A model generated the notes under the pieces. The model worked only from the letters and a program-made list of their open reading frames with translations. It did not search any database and was not told the origin of the DNA. Below are positions 9,652-20,300 of a stretch of DNA of 33,649 nt, one piece after another (position 1 is the stretch's first letter; every line of letters starts with the position of its first letter). Location of the stretch: the NCBI GenBank assembly GCA_007128145.1, contig SKXZ01000199.1:1-33649 (forward strand), read 5' to 3'. The stretch is from Candidatus Nitricultor lacus. GTDB taxonomy: Bacteria > Atribacterota > Atribacteria > Atribacterales > Atribacteraceae. Made by a program: the position numbers and the translations under genes.

Positions 9652-11967
9652 TTGGTATCGAAAAGCAGATCTTTCCCACTCTTATGTGTATTGATATTTT
9701 CCTATCTTATCGTCTTTTTCTTGTCCTCAGCCACCATGGCGGCTCCCTCAGGCGGGACAATCGCCGGTTCGGTCATGGATCTCTCTACCAACGAAGCCTT
9801 ACCCAACGTGCGCATAACCATCCCGGAAACCGGATTATCAACAGGTACAAACCAAGTGGGTCAATTCCAGATATCCGGCATCCCACCTGGTTTCCACACA
9901 GTAGCTGCTTTTCTTGAGGGATTTGAATATGTCGAACAATCGATCAATGTCATTGCTGATAGAACGGTTACCGTCTTTTTCGGGCTTACTCTCAGCAGTG
10001 GATCAGTCGCCGGAACTGTAATGGACCGTTCTACCCACCAGGCGGTACATGGAGCCCGTGTCACAATCCATGGTACCGGACTTGAAGCATATACCGGAGG
10101 CCAGGGACAGTTCCACATCACCAGTGTACCTGCAGGCAGACAGGAAGCCCGGGTATATATTCGTAACGAACGCCTTCAGTCCAAACGAGTTGATGTGATT
10201 CCGGGGAAGACCATCATCGCCAATTTTTCTGTTTCCGTGAAGGATTGGCCTGATATCCCACCCCCTCCTGTAATTGATGAACCAGCGGAGGAGGCACCCC
10301 CTCCCGCACTGTCCTACAAAGAGGAAAGAGAAATCCATATTCCCGAAACAGTTCCGGAAACACCTGAACCGGATATTTTTCCAGAACCTTCCCCTGAATT
10401 GGAAATACTACAGGACGAGCCCGCAGAAGAACCCGAACCTGCAATAGACGAAGCACCCCCGGTTCGTCCATCGGAGCATATTTCAGTTTCTCCCATCCTG
10501 GGCCGTTTTATTGACGACTTGATCGATGAAGATGAAATTGTGCGGCACGGAGCACTGCGATCGCTCAGGGTTATAGGAAAACCAGCCCTGGAAGCACTTT
10601 TAGAAGCCCTTACTCACCCTCACCCAGCGCTGCGGGAACTCGCCTCCTTTGCCATGGGAGAAATGGAAAATGAAGAAGTTATCGGTGTGCTCGTTGAGGC
10701 GCTTCAAGATATGACACTTCCGTCCCGGGAAGACGTTGTGCAGCTGTTGCAAGATAAAAGTGGACAGGCCTTTAGTGATGACCCATCGGCATGGAATAAT
10801 TGGTGGGAAGAAACTCGACCCGTTGAAAAATCTCGTGTTATCTTTGAATCGGTCACCCCTATTCCAACACCGGACCCTGAGCTGGCGGAATTGCCTTCAC
10901 CAGCTATAAAGCCGGAAATTGAGTCGGAAATAGATAGTGTCATTCCCTCTCCCGAACCGGAAGTGTTTCCTGAGCCGGAAAAAGACCCCGAACCAGAGAT
11001 TTCTTTCGAACCTGAATTGGAAATAGCCCCTGAACCTCTGCCTGTGCCTGAACCTGAACCTGTGCCCACAGAAGAAGTGACACCTGAGTCATTGCCTGAA
11101 GTACATACCTATACCTATCTTGGAAGCTGGTTCATGCCGGGAGTAGATGAAAACAACGCGGGTGAACCTCATGGCATTGCTGTCGGTGGTGATAATAACA
11201 TATATGTCGCCGACTCTTTACTTCACCAAGTCCATGTATTCAATTCTCACGGCGAACGTATCAGGAGCTTTGGGTCACCCGGTCAAGCGGAAGGACAAAT
11301 GCTTGCCCCCTTCGGCATAGCTGTCGATAATACCGGCAGCATTTATGTCACGGAGCGGGAAAACCACCGCGTTCAGACATTCGATCCAGAAGGAAATCCT
11401 CTTTTCTCGTGGGGAGAAGAAGGAATTGAACCCGGTCAGTTTTACGCGCCCTTCGGGGTCACTGTAGATACCGAGGGATACGTCTATGTAGCGGATGGCG
11501 GTAATAACCGCGTTCAGAAATTCGATTCCAACGGCAACTTCATCACCATGTGGGGTACCTACGGAGAAGAACCCGGTCAGTTTTACGCGCCCTTCGGGGT
11601 CACTGTAGATACCGAGGGATACGTCTATGTAGCGGACTGGGGCAACGATAGAATCCAGAAATTTAATGCCGATGGGAACTTCATTACCATGTGGGGAGGA
11701 TATGGCCAGGAACCCGGTCAGTTTTACGCGCCCTTCGGTATCAGCACTGACATGGCGGGAAATGTCTTCATTGCCGAAAGAGGCAACCACCGCGTTCAGA
11801 AATTCGATTCCAACGGCAACTTCATCACCATGTGGGGCTCAGCGGGAAAGGGTGAGGGAGAATTCAACAACCCTACCGCAATCACAGTCAGCCCGCAACA
11901 GGAAATATTCATAACCGATTCCCAAAACAACAGGATTTGCCGGTATGGACCAACCAATGATATGTAG
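9652..11967 (+). CDS. Secreted multidomain protein: carboxypeptidase-regulatory-like repeats, HEAT-like segment, Pro/Glu-rich linkers, C-terminal NHL repeats
   Basis: TTG start after a G-rich RBS; signal peptide-like N-terminus (FPLLCVLIFSYLIVFFLSSATMAAP); GGTIAGSVMDLSTNEALPNVRITI and GSVAGTVMDRSTHQAVHGARVTI; HEAT-like VRHGALRSLRVIGKPALEALLEAL; NHL repeats (GQFYAPFGVTVDTEGYVYVADGGNNRVQKFDSNGNFITMWG). Confidence 0.9.
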   Translation: MVSKSRSFPLLCVLIFSYLIVFFLSSATMAAPSGGTIAGSVMDLSTNEALPNVRITIPETGLSTGTNQVGQFQISGIPPGFHTVAAFLEGFEYVEQSINVIADRTVTVFFGLTLSSGSVAGTVMDRSTHQAVHGARVTIHGTGLEAYTGGQGQFHITSVPAGRQEARVYIRNERLQSKRVDVIPGKTIIANFSVSVKDWPDIPPPPVIDEPAEEAPPPALSYKEEREIHIPETVPETPEPDIFPEPSPELEILQDEPAEEPEPAIDEAPPVRPSEHISVSPILGRFIDDLIDEDEIVRHGALRSLRVIGKPALEALLEALTHPHPALRELASFAMGEMENEEVIGVLVEALQDMTLPSREDVVQLLQDKSGQAFSDDPSAWNNWWEETRPVEKSRVIFESVTPIPTPDPELAELPSPAIKPEIESEIDSVIPSPEPEVFPEPEKDPEPEISFEPELEIAPEPLPVPEPEPVPTEEVTPESLPEVHTYTYLGSWFMPGVDENNAGEPHGIAVGGDNNIYVADSLLHQVHVFNSHGERIRSFGSPGQAEGQMLAPFGIAVDNTGSIYVTERENHRVQTFDPEGNPLFSWGEEGIEPGQFYAPFGVTVDTEGYVYVADGGNNRVQKFDSNGNFITMWGTYGEEPGQFYAPFGVTVDTEGYVYVADWGNDRIQKFNADGNFITMWGGYGQEPGQFYAPFGISTDMAGNVFIAERGNHRVQKFDSNGNFITMWGSAGKGEGEFNNPTAITVSPQQEIFITDSQNNRICRYGPTNDM
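11428..11837 (+). repeat. Tandem 141-bp (47-aa) NHL repeats with exact nucleotide identity blocks
   Basis: 68-bp identical block at 11428-11495 and 11569-11636 (offset 141), related copy from 11710; 49-bp identical block at 11507-11555 and 11789-11837 (offset 282 = 2x141). Confidence 0.93.
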
Positions 11968-11973
11968 AACGTA

Positions 11974-12774
11974 TTATTTTTCCAGCTTTTCCTCGCGGAA
12001 GGCTGTGAGGTAACCCATACAAAATTCATCACACCCCATCAAGGCTTCTGAGGCGAACATGATTGACAGGAGCTTGCGGTCAAGAGGATCGATAATCGCA
12101 GCATGCAACCCGTAGCCGACACAAAGCCCCATGAAGGCTCTATTCATAAGCTTGCGATTTGGCATGCCGAAAGAAATATTTGACAGTCCGCATACCGTTC
12201 TCACCGGAGGATATTTCTCGGGTATTTTCACCAAGGTTTCCAGGAAAAGCTTGCCCTGGTTTTGGTCAGTGCCTACAGGAACAACCAGGGGGTCTATGAG
12301 AAGTTTTTCCTGGAGAATATGGTATTTTTCTACTGCTTCAACCAAAACATCCACAAGCTGCATCCTGTCTTCCACCGATTGGGGTATTCCCCCACCTCCC
12401 ATGGCAAGGCCTACTACCTGTGCTTTCGTATCTCTGGCAATTGGCAACAGTGCTTTTATGCGGTCATTTTCCGCAGTAAAAGAATTGATCATCACTTCGT
12501 CCTTGGTATAGATTTTCAGGGCCTCTTCCAGCGCGCGATCATTGGCTGAATCCAGGCAAAGCGGCACATTCACCTCATTTTGCACTACTTCTACCAACCA
12601 CCTCAAATCCTCCACTTCACGGGTTGCTTCGGTTCCCGCGTTCAAGTCGATAAAATGTGCACCAGCCTCCTCTTGCCGGCGTGCTTCCTGAACAAAAAAT
12701 TCCACGTCTCTTTTTTCTAAAGCTTCACGGATTGACTTTCTTGTCGCGTTGATTCTTTCTGCGATTATCAGCAT
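11974..12774 (-). CDS. acsE: 5-methyltetrahydrofolate:corrinoid/iron-sulfur protein methyltransferase
   Basis: MLIIAERINATRKSIREAL, AHFIDLNAGT, PLCLDSAND, VCGLSNISFGMPNRKLMNRAFM. Confidence 0.93.
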   Translation of the reverse strand: MLIIAERINATRKSIREALEKRDVEFFVQEARRQEEAGAHFIDLNAGTEATREVEDLRWLVEVVQNEVNVPLCLDSANDRALEEALKIYTKDEVMINSFTAENDRIKALLPIARDTKAQVVGLAMGGGGIPQSVEDRMQLVDVLVEAVEKYHILQEKLLIDPLVVPVGTDQNQGKLFLETLVKIPEKYPPVRTVCGLSNISFGMPNRKLMNRAFMGLCVGYGLHAAIIDPLDRKLLSIMFASEALMGCDEFCMGYLTAFREEKLEK

Positions 12775-14105
12775 AACTCCAGTTCCTCCTTCTGCGTGCC
12801 CAGGTTCATATAATCATAAAAAAGTTTTGCCAAATAAAATGATCCCGCTACTACAAGCGGTTTTTTCTCTTCACGAGCTTTGGCTAAAGCCTGTTCTTTC
12901 GCACTAAAGGGTTCTTTCACCACGTGTACCTGTATACTGTCTCCGGTAAAATAAGGTTGGAGTTGTGAGGGACTGACGGTCTTCGGGTTGAGAGGAGAAG
13001 TGAGAAAAACCGTTCCACCGAAGGCTCGTACTTCACGAGCGATACCGGAATAATCTTTCCCCTCTAAAAAACCTAGCAAAAATATAACCTCTTTAAAATC
13101 GAAATACTCATGTAATGTTCGGCAGAGGAAAGCAAAAGAAGCTCCGTTATGCGCGACATCAAAGACAATCAAAGGATCCATGGATATGAGGCTGGTGCGG
13201 CCTGGCCAGTGCAACCTGCTCAATTCTTCCTGAAAATCAGCTGAAGTGACAACCGGATAGCCCCATTGCCTGGCTGCTACAACTGCTGTGAGAAAGTTAT
13301 CTACCTGCTGATCCCCCACAAGGGGAAGAAATGATTTCTGCCACTCCCCGTTATTTATGCACCAGGCAAATTCAGCACCTTTCCATGACCGTGATAAAAT
13401 TCTATAGGCACTCTCTTGTTCCACTCGCACAATAGGCACATGAAGAGAAGAAGCGACAGTGGAAAATACTTCGTCTGCTTCTTCAGCTTGTTTTGCAAGC
13501 ACCAACGGGACGCCTGTGCGCATTATTCCGGCTTTCTCCCTGGCTATCAGAGATAATGTATTCCCCAGGATTTCTGTATGATCCAGGCTTATGGGGGTAA
13601 TCACGGTAAGAGAAGGGTCCGCTACATTAGTAGCGTCCAGCCGACCTCCCAAACCCACTTCAACCACTGCTCGATCGATTTTTTTTTCGGCAAAAAAACA
13701 GAAGGCCAACGCAACCGAAACCTCGAAATAGGTTGGTTTTCCAAAGGAAAAATCTCTTCCCATGGCCTCAACTACCGGCTTAATCCTGCTTACCAAATCT
13801 GCGAGTTCAGCGGGGGAAATGAGAGATCCGTTTGCCCTGATTCTTTCCCGAAAGCAAAAGAGATGAGGTTTGACATAAAGTCCGGTTGACATTCCACTGT
13901 ACGCAAGAATTCTTTCGAGGAAATAGGCAGTACTTCCCTTCCCTTTAGATCCCGCCACTAAAACAATAGGGAAAGAGTGTTGGGGGTTGCCAACCCTTTC
14001 CACCAATTCCCTCATGCGGTCAAGCTTCAAATCATCATATGTGAACGATGTTTTCTCGTAGTTAATCAGGCTATACAGATAGTCGAGGGATTGATTGTAA
14101 TCCAA
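12768..14105 (-). CDS. folC: Folylpolyglutamate synthase / dihydrofolate synthase
   Basis: MDYNQSLDYLYSL, VAGSKGKGSTAYFLERIL P-loop, DATNVADPSLTVITPISLDHTEILGNTLSLIAREKAGI. Confidence 0.93.
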   Translation of the reverse strand: MDYNQSLDYLYSLINYEKTSFTYDDLKLDRMRELVERVGNPQHSFPIVLVAGSKGKGSTAYFLERILAYSGMSTGLYVKPHLFCFRERIRANGSLISPAELADLVSRIKPVVEAMGRDFSFGKPTYFEVSVALAFCFFAEKKIDRAVVEVGLGGRLDATNVADPSLTVITPISLDHTEILGNTLSLIAREKAGIMRTGVPLVLAKQAEEADEVFSTVASSLHVPIVRVEQESAYRILSRSWKGAEFAWCINNGEWQKSFLPLVGDQQVDNFLTAVVAARQWGYPVVTSADFQEELSRLHWPGRTSLISMDPLIVFDVAHNGASFAFLCRTLHEYFDFKEVIFLLGFLEGKDYSGIAREVRAFGGTVFLTSPLNPKTVSPSQLQPYFTGDSIQVHVVKEPFSAKEQALAKAREEKKPLVVAGSFYLAKLFYDYMNLGTQKEELELC

Positions 14106-14155
14106 GGTTTTCTCCCTTCAGTTATCTCATGGTCCTATGTTCCGCTGTGGGAAAC

Positions 14156-15001
14156 TCAGTATTCCTCAGGCATGCGGGATAATTCTTCAAAGGTAAAAAC
14201 CGGCCCCTCTTTGCATACATAATACGGCCCGATGTTGCATCGTCCGCATTTTCCCAAACCACATTTCATTCTCATCTCCAGCGTGGTGATGATATCAGCA
14301 GGCTGAAAACCCATTTCCTGCAGAGCCTTTATGGTAAACTTAATCATTATGGGAGGACCGCAAACAATCGCCTTCCACTGAGTGGGGTCTACGGAAATGT
14401 TCTCTTTCATAACATTGGGGACCAAGCCGACTCGTCCCTTCCATTCTTCGTCACCCCGGTCCACTGTTGTGAAAAGTTCGAGGTCCGATCGCTCTTCCCA
14501 CTTGGAAAGTTCCCACTGGAATACCAGATCCTGCGGAGTTCTCGCACCGTAGAGGATAATAACATCTTTGAATTCTTTCCTTTTTTGGGAGGAGAGTACA
14601 TAGTTTATCAAGGAGCGCAGTGGGGCCAACCCAATGCCTCCACCTACAAACAGCAACGGTCTTCCCCGCAGGTCTTCGACGGGAAATCCTCTTCCATAAG
14701 GACCCCGCACCCCAAACACATCACCCGCGTTTGCTCGATGGATGGCATCCGTAACACAACCGGTCCTCTTGATGCTGAACTCAAGCACTCCTTCCTGGGT
14801 TGGAGAAGATGTGATAGAAAAAGGAGCCTCACCTGTTCCTGGAACAAAAACTTCGGCAAATTGCCCAGGCTGGTAGGAAAAGCTTCCCTGACTGGCATTC
14901 AAACGGTACGTCTTGATATCCCCTGTTTCGGGGATAACTTCTTCTATGGGGTATAGCGTCGGAAGATAGATGTTATGAGCTTCTCGCATAACCGGCGCCA
15001 C
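14156..15001 (-). CDS. FAD/NAD(P)-binding ferredoxin reductase-like subunit (sulfhydrogenase gamma / FlxA-like) with C-terminal [2Fe-2S] motif
   Basis: YQPGQFAEVFVPGTGEAPFSITSSP, LLFVGGGIGLAPLRSLI, CGLGKCGRCNIGPYYVCKEGPVF. Confidence 0.87.
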   Translation of the reverse strand: MAPVMREAHNIYLPTLYPIEEVIPETGDIKTYRLNASQGSFSYQPGQFAEVFVPGTGEAPFSITSSPTQEGVLEFSIKRTGCVTDAIHRANAGDVFGVRGPYGRGFPVEDLRGRPLLFVGGGIGLAPLRSLINYVLSSQKRKEFKDVIILYGARTPQDLVFQWELSKWEERSDLELFTTVDRGDEEWKGRVGLVPNVMKENISVDPTQWKAIVCGPPIMIKFTIKALQEMGFQPADIITTLEMRMKCGLGKCGRCNIGPYYVCKEGPVFTFEELSRMPEEY

Positions 15002-15986
15002 TTTTTTTCACCATCCTTTGCACTGCTTCACGAATATCCCAGTTCACCGGACACACCTCCACACAGGCTCCACAACCTACACACCCAAAACGCCCCTCTT
15101 CCCGCATGGGAAAGTATGAAAACTTGTGTAACACTCTTTGCCTTACCCTTTCACGGTAACCAGGACGTGGATTATGTCCGGAGGCATGCAGAGTGAAACG
15201 CGGGAACATGCAGGCATCCCAGGAACGAAGCTGGTATCCTTTCAAGCGTCCATCGGCGTGAATATCGAAACAATAACAGGTTGGACACAGATATGTACAT
15301 GCTCCGCAGTTCAAGCATTTCCATGCGATATTATCCCACTCCTCGTCTTCAAACAACCGGTACAGCTGTTCCGGGACTTCCTCCGAAAGTGGAGGGTCGG
15401 GCAGGGCTTCCCGGGATTTCTTTTCTTTCTCAGCTATTTCTTTTTCAACTTCGCTCGGTACCTTTACGCATTTTTTCCACAGTTCCCACACATTCGGTTC
15501 TTCACACTCTACATATAATCGATCCTCCAAGGGAACGACAAATAATGTATCCGGCACCCTCCTGAAGGGATCTCCCCCCACCATTCGGCAAAAACAGGTG
15601 GATTCCGGTTCCTCGCACGCTATTGTCACAAGCTCAAGAGAAGATCGCAGCTTTTCGTAATCTCGCTCCGGATGCTCCCCGTTCATAAAAACCCTATCGA
15701 GCACTTCATTCAAGGCAGTCGCCTCGCATGGATGGACTAACACAGTGCACTTTTTTGCTGTAACAGGAATATCTTCAATAATCCACCGGCGATCTTCCCA
15801 GCGATAGGAAAAGAGAGTTCCGAAACCTGGGAATACGGTTTCCTTCACGTTTCGGACCTCCATTGCAGAAACTGAAGATACCAGTTCCTTATGACGACGG
15901 ATCAGTCTTTCACTCGTTATCACAGCCTCACGACTGGCCAACCATGTGATAAAATCACTTTTTTTCACAATGCCTGCGTGTTTCAT
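14973..15986 (-). CDS. 4Fe-4S dicluster electron-transfer subunit (sulfhydrogenase beta / AsrA / FlxB-like)
   Basis: CLNCGACTYLCPTCYCFDI and CVGCGACVEVCPVNWDIREAV; overlaps the preceding subunit. Confidence 0.85.
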   Translation of the reverse strand: MKHAGIVKKSDFITWLASREAVITSERLIRRHKELVSSVSAMEVRNVKETVFPGFGTLFSYRWEDRRWIIEDIPVTAKKCTVLVHPCEATALNEVLDRVFMNGEHPERDYEKLRSSLELVTIACEEPESTCFCRMVGGDPFRRVPDTLFVVPLEDRLYVECEEPNVWELWKKCVKVPSEVEKEIAEKEKKSREALPDPPLSEEVPEQLYRLFEDEEWDNIAWKCLNCGACTYLCPTCYCFDIHADGRLKGYQLRSWDACMFPRFTLHASGHNPRPGYRERVRQRVLHKFSYFPMREEGRFGCVGCGACVEVCPVNWDIREAVQRMVKKSGAGYARSS

Positions 15987-16000
15987 TTCTTCCTCGCTTC

Positions 16001-16948
16001 TTACTTAATAAAATCTTCCTGGTCATCTTCCCGGTATGTCAACAACGGTGCAGTTTCTCCCGTGTCGAGCCCTGATTCAAACCCGAATTCCTTCCGTATA
16101 CTTTCTGCGACCTTCTCAGGAAGAATATCAATAGGTATCTCAACCGGACAGGAACGTCCACAAGCCCCGCATTCTACACAACGACCCGCCATGTGCATAG
16201 TCCGACCCAACTGAAAAAGCAGATTGTCAAAGGCAAGAGGAGCAGGACTTACCCAGGAAGGGCGTGTACTCTCAGCGAAGCACTCCTGGCAGTAACACAG
16301 GGGGCAGGCATTCCGGCAGGCATAACAACGTATGCACCTTTCCATTTCCCTGGCAAAAAATTCCTCTCGTTCCTCTGTACTCATCTTGTCATAATACTCC
16401 AACATATCTTCTACTTCGCTTGACTCTGCATAGCCTTCCCCAAGTTTCTCCCCGACCAGGAAATCGTGAATAGGAGGGTCCGGATAGCGGCAACGCGTAC
16501 ATGAACCTTCTAAAAGATGGACAATATTCTCCTCTTTCCCCCGTATCCTGAGAATGCCTTCTTCCCATTCAACCTCGCCGGGAGTGATATCAGGAAAATT
16601 TTCGAGTAACTTTTTCGGATTGATCAAGCCATGACAAGGCAAACCTATAAGAACAAGGCGCTCACGCTCGATTTGCTCTTCCCGTAGAAGAACGGATACA
16701 GCACGAGCGTCACATCCTTTTACACAAAGCGCTATCTTTTCCTTGCCTCCCTTATAATATTTCAAATAGCGGGCAAGGTTGTTCGCGCAAAAAGGATTCC
16801 ACACCAGGCGCTCGGTTTCGGCAACATCCCGACATATCAAGGGAGCCGTGAGGAAGGGGAGCGATCCCTTTTCCCAACCGATAATGAAATCCACATTACC
16901 CTTTTCAAGAAGATCCCAAGCGATTTTCCTGATTTTATCTTCGTACAT
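16001..16948 (-). CDS. 4Fe-4S / coenzyme F420 hydrogenase-dehydrogenase beta-like subunit (FlxC-like)
   Basis: VKGCDARAVSVLLREEQIERERLVLIGLPCHGLI (FrhB-like), CIRCYACRNACPLCYCQECF, CVECGACGRSCPVEIPIDI. Confidence 0.82.
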   Translation of the reverse strand: MYEDKIRKIAWDLLEKGNVDFIIGWEKGSLPFLTAPLICRDVAETERLVWNPFCANNLARYLKYYKGGKEKIALCVKGCDARAVSVLLREEQIERERLVLIGLPCHGLINPKKLLENFPDITPGEVEWEEGILRIRGKEENIVHLLEGSCTRCRYPDPPIHDFLVGEKLGEGYAESSEVEDMLEYYDKMSTEEREEFFAREMERCIRCYACRNACPLCYCQECFAESTRPSWVSPAPLAFDNLLFQLGRTMHMAGRCVECGACGRSCPVEIPIDILPEKVAESIRKEFGFESGLDTGETAPLLTYREDDQEDFIK

Positions 16949-17378
16949 CGAAAGAAAACTCCTTAATCATTTTCCGTGCCGGTCCAAGGGATCTCACGGA
17001 TTCTACAACCTCTTCCACCACTTGTGAAAACTTTTGCCCTTCTGAAGCGGATACCCAGGAAAACTGCACCCGCTCCGGCTCAAATCCAAGCCATTCCAAA
17101 AGGTTTTTCATAACCATGAATTTTCTCCGTGCATAATAATTTCCGCTGATATAATGGCAATCCCCCGGATGGCATCCGGAAACCAGAACCCCATCTGCGC
17201 CTTCGCGTAAAGCTTTGAAAATATACAGAGGGTTGATGGCTCCCGAGCAGGGCACCCGGATAACCCGAACATTTGGTGGATATTGCATTCGGCTGACTCC
17301 GGCTAAATCCGCTCCTGCGTAACTGCACCAGTGGCAGAGGAAGGCAACGATTTTCGGTTCCCAATCAAGAGTTTTCAT
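16935..17378 (-). CDS. mvhD: MvhD/FlxD-family [2Fe-2S] hydrogenase iron-sulfur subunit (canonical)
   Basis: VAFLCHWCSYAGADLAG, VRVIRVPCSGAINPLYIFKALREGADGVLVSGCHPGDCHYISGNYYARRK. Confidence 0.93.
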   Translation of the reverse strand: MKTLDWEPKIVAFLCHWCSYAGADLAGVSRMQYPPNVRVIRVPCSGAINPLYIFKALREGADGVLVSGCHPGDCHYISGNYYARRKFMVMKNLLEWLGFEPERVQFSWVSASEGQKFSQVVEEVVESVRSLGPARKMIKEFSFDVRR

Positions 17379-20300
17379 AACAGGAATTCCACCTCCGATA
17401 TGATCTGCTCGGGTGCGAAACCCCTCACCTGGATAGCCCCGCTTTTACACGTAGCACCACACAAACCGCAGCCCTTGCACAGTGCTGCGTTTACCTCGGC
17501 TACTTTTTCATCCTCGTTCACCTTCACTGCCTTGTACTGGCAAACTGCTTCGCAATCCCCACAAGCCGTACACCGTGATTGGATAACCTGTGCGATCTGG
17601 GCCTCAGAGAGAATGTGATCCCTGCTCAAAACAGTCATGGCCCGGGATATACAGGCTTCCCCCTGCAAAACACTTTCCGGAACGAGCTTAGGAGCATGCG
17701 CAAGACCGCATACATATACACCGTCAGTAGAAAATTCTACAGGGCGGAGTTTGACGTGTGCTTCCAGGAAAAAACCGTCCTGGTTGAGAGGAACTTTGAC
17801 CATCTTGGCCAATGTTTCATTTTCCTCCGGAGGTTCAATTCCAGCGCTCAAAACAATCCGGTTCGCCGGCAGGGTCACCACGTCACCAAAGAGGGGACTG
17901 TCCACTTCAACAAGCAGCGTTTTCCCCTCTTTCCTGATTCGAGGAGGCTTATCGTCTTCAAAGCGGATAAAAACCACCCCCAGCTCCCGCGCTTCCCGAT
18001 AAGCATGTTCTCCCAACCCATAGGTGCGTATATCCCTGTAGAGGACATACACCTGTACCGAAGGATCAAGACGTTTGAGGGTAATAGCATTGCGTACAGC
18101 GGTTGTGCAACAGACCTTGCTACACCAGGGATTTTCCTGGTTTCGGGATCCCACACACTGGATCATGACAACTTCTTTCACATTCTCCGGTACACCATCC
18201 TGCATGGAAAGAGCGAATTCTGTTTGCGTGAGTACCCGTTCATCCTCCCCGTAGAGAAACTCCTTGGATCTGTGCTCTCTCCCGCCGGTTGCTATAACCA
18301 CAGCCCCGTGTTGAATGGTATAATCCTTCCCTCCTGTTTCGATAACAGATTCGAAATTACCCACAAAGCCATTGACTTCCTTAAGACGGGCAGCGGTGAA
18401 TATCTCTACCCTGGGGTGCTTGCGGAGTGTCTCTTCAAGTTTATTCCGCAACCCTACGAAATCTGCACCATCATAGGATTGGAAGAACCGATATTTTCGT
18501 AGGTTTCCACCCAGTTCTCCTTCCTTTTCCACCAGGTAAACCCTCAGACCCTGTCGCGCGGCTTCAAGGGCTGCGGACATTCCGCTCAGTCCACCCCCAA
18601 CCACCAGTACCCCCTTTTCGACATCAAGCTCCATGGGGGTTAATGGTTCAAGAAACGAAGCTTTAGCTACCGACATGGCAACAAGTTCTGTCGCCTTTCG
18701 TGTCGCCTCCCGCGGGTTTTTCTGGTGAACCCAAGAACATTGATCACGAATGTTCGCCATTTCAAAAAGATATGGATTGAGTCCCGCTTCTTTCAAAGTT
18801 TCCTGGAAAAGAGGCTCATGGGTACGGGGAGAACAGGAAGCCACCACCACCCTGTTCAGTTTATGCTCATCGATAAGTTCACGCATTTTCTGCTGTGTAT
18901 CCTGGGAGCAGGTGTAAAGGTTCTCTTCCACGTAAACCACTCCCGGGAGGTTACGGATTTCTTCCGCCACTTTGGGAACATCTACTACCCCTCCGATATT
19001 GATTCCACAATGACAGACGAACACCCCTATACGCAAGGGTTCTCTAGATACGTCGCGCTCAGCCGGATAGCTCTTTTCACGTACCTGGGTGAACCGGGCT
19101 TCATGTAAAAAGGAAGCCACCTCGGACGAAGCAGCGCTTGCTTCCACTACCGTATCGGGTATGTCCTTGGGTGCAGAAAGCGTACCGCATACCCACACAC
19201 CAGGAGTGGTGCTGCGGACCGGATAAGCCGGGTCTGTATACATCAATCCATCAGGTGAAAGGGAAAAACCAAGCTTTTCAAGTTTTTCTAAATTCTCTCC
19301 AGTCACGGCAAGTCCCACGGAAAGGACAATCATTTCGAAAGTCTCGGTATTGAACCCTCCGTTGCCGTCACTGTAGGCCACCTCGAGATCCCCGTTATCC
19401 AGCTCGCGGATACGATCGACTTTTCCCCTTACAAACCGTATCCCTTCCTGTTTGGCTCTCTCATAATACCGTTCAAAATCTTTTCCGAAAGAGCGCATAT
19501 CGATCATGAAAACCGTGGACTGGAATGCATCAGATGATTCGTGACCAGGACCCTCCCGCAGAAGGTTTCCTTCACAGGATACGTCACATGATGTGGAAGA
19601 TACGGCTGTACAGGGTACTGTTTCCTGTTCATGATGACTTTCTACCGCCATGTGTTCCTGAGCCACCAGAGCTTCCTTGATGGCATACATGCAACACACT
19701 GAGGAACAGTATGCCTTCCCCCGATCCTGATCCCGGGAACCCACACATTGAACAAACCCTATGCGGCGCGGGATGGCTCCATCCGATGGGCGGACCACCT
19801 TTCCCTGGAAGGGACCGGAAGCGTTCAATATACGTTCGAAATCAAGGCTGGTGAGGACATTGGGAAACCTCCTGTATCCGAGTTCACGATATTGCTCCAC
19901 CGGGTCAAAGGCTTCGGCTCCAGAAGCGAAAAGAATAGCACCAACCTCCACGTCCCGTACAGCATCCTTTTGTTGGTGATTTATGGCGTTACGCTGGCAA
20001 GCGACAACGCACTGCATGCATTCAGAGCATCCACCACATGAAAGGCACCGTGACGCTTCCTCTTTGGCTTCTTCTTCGTTATACCCAAGCTCCACTTCTT
20101 CAAATCCGGTTTTTCTTTTTTCGAGAGCCAGCTTCTTCATTTTGATGCGATCAGCGCACTTTTCACTCCAGTTTATCCGTAACGGCGCCGGTGAACGTTC
20201 CTCTTCCTCATATGTTTCACCGTTGAGATAGGCGTGCATGGAGGCTGCTGCCCTTTTCCCATGCGCGATGGCTTCCACGAGTGTGGCAGGGCCGAGTACC

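Noticed and set aside
10250-11100. Repetitive Ser/Gly-rich minus-strand ORFs (10314-10496, 10704-11069)
   Set aside because: Antisense shadows of the Pro/Glu-rich linkers in the NHL-repeat gene.
17579-18502. 307-aa plus-strand ORF, and other long plus-strand ORFs such as 20234-20923 and 23482-24132
   Set aside because: Entirely antisense to strongly recognisable hdrA/metV/mvhD-like genes; composition looks like reverse-frame shadow translation and no family was recognised.
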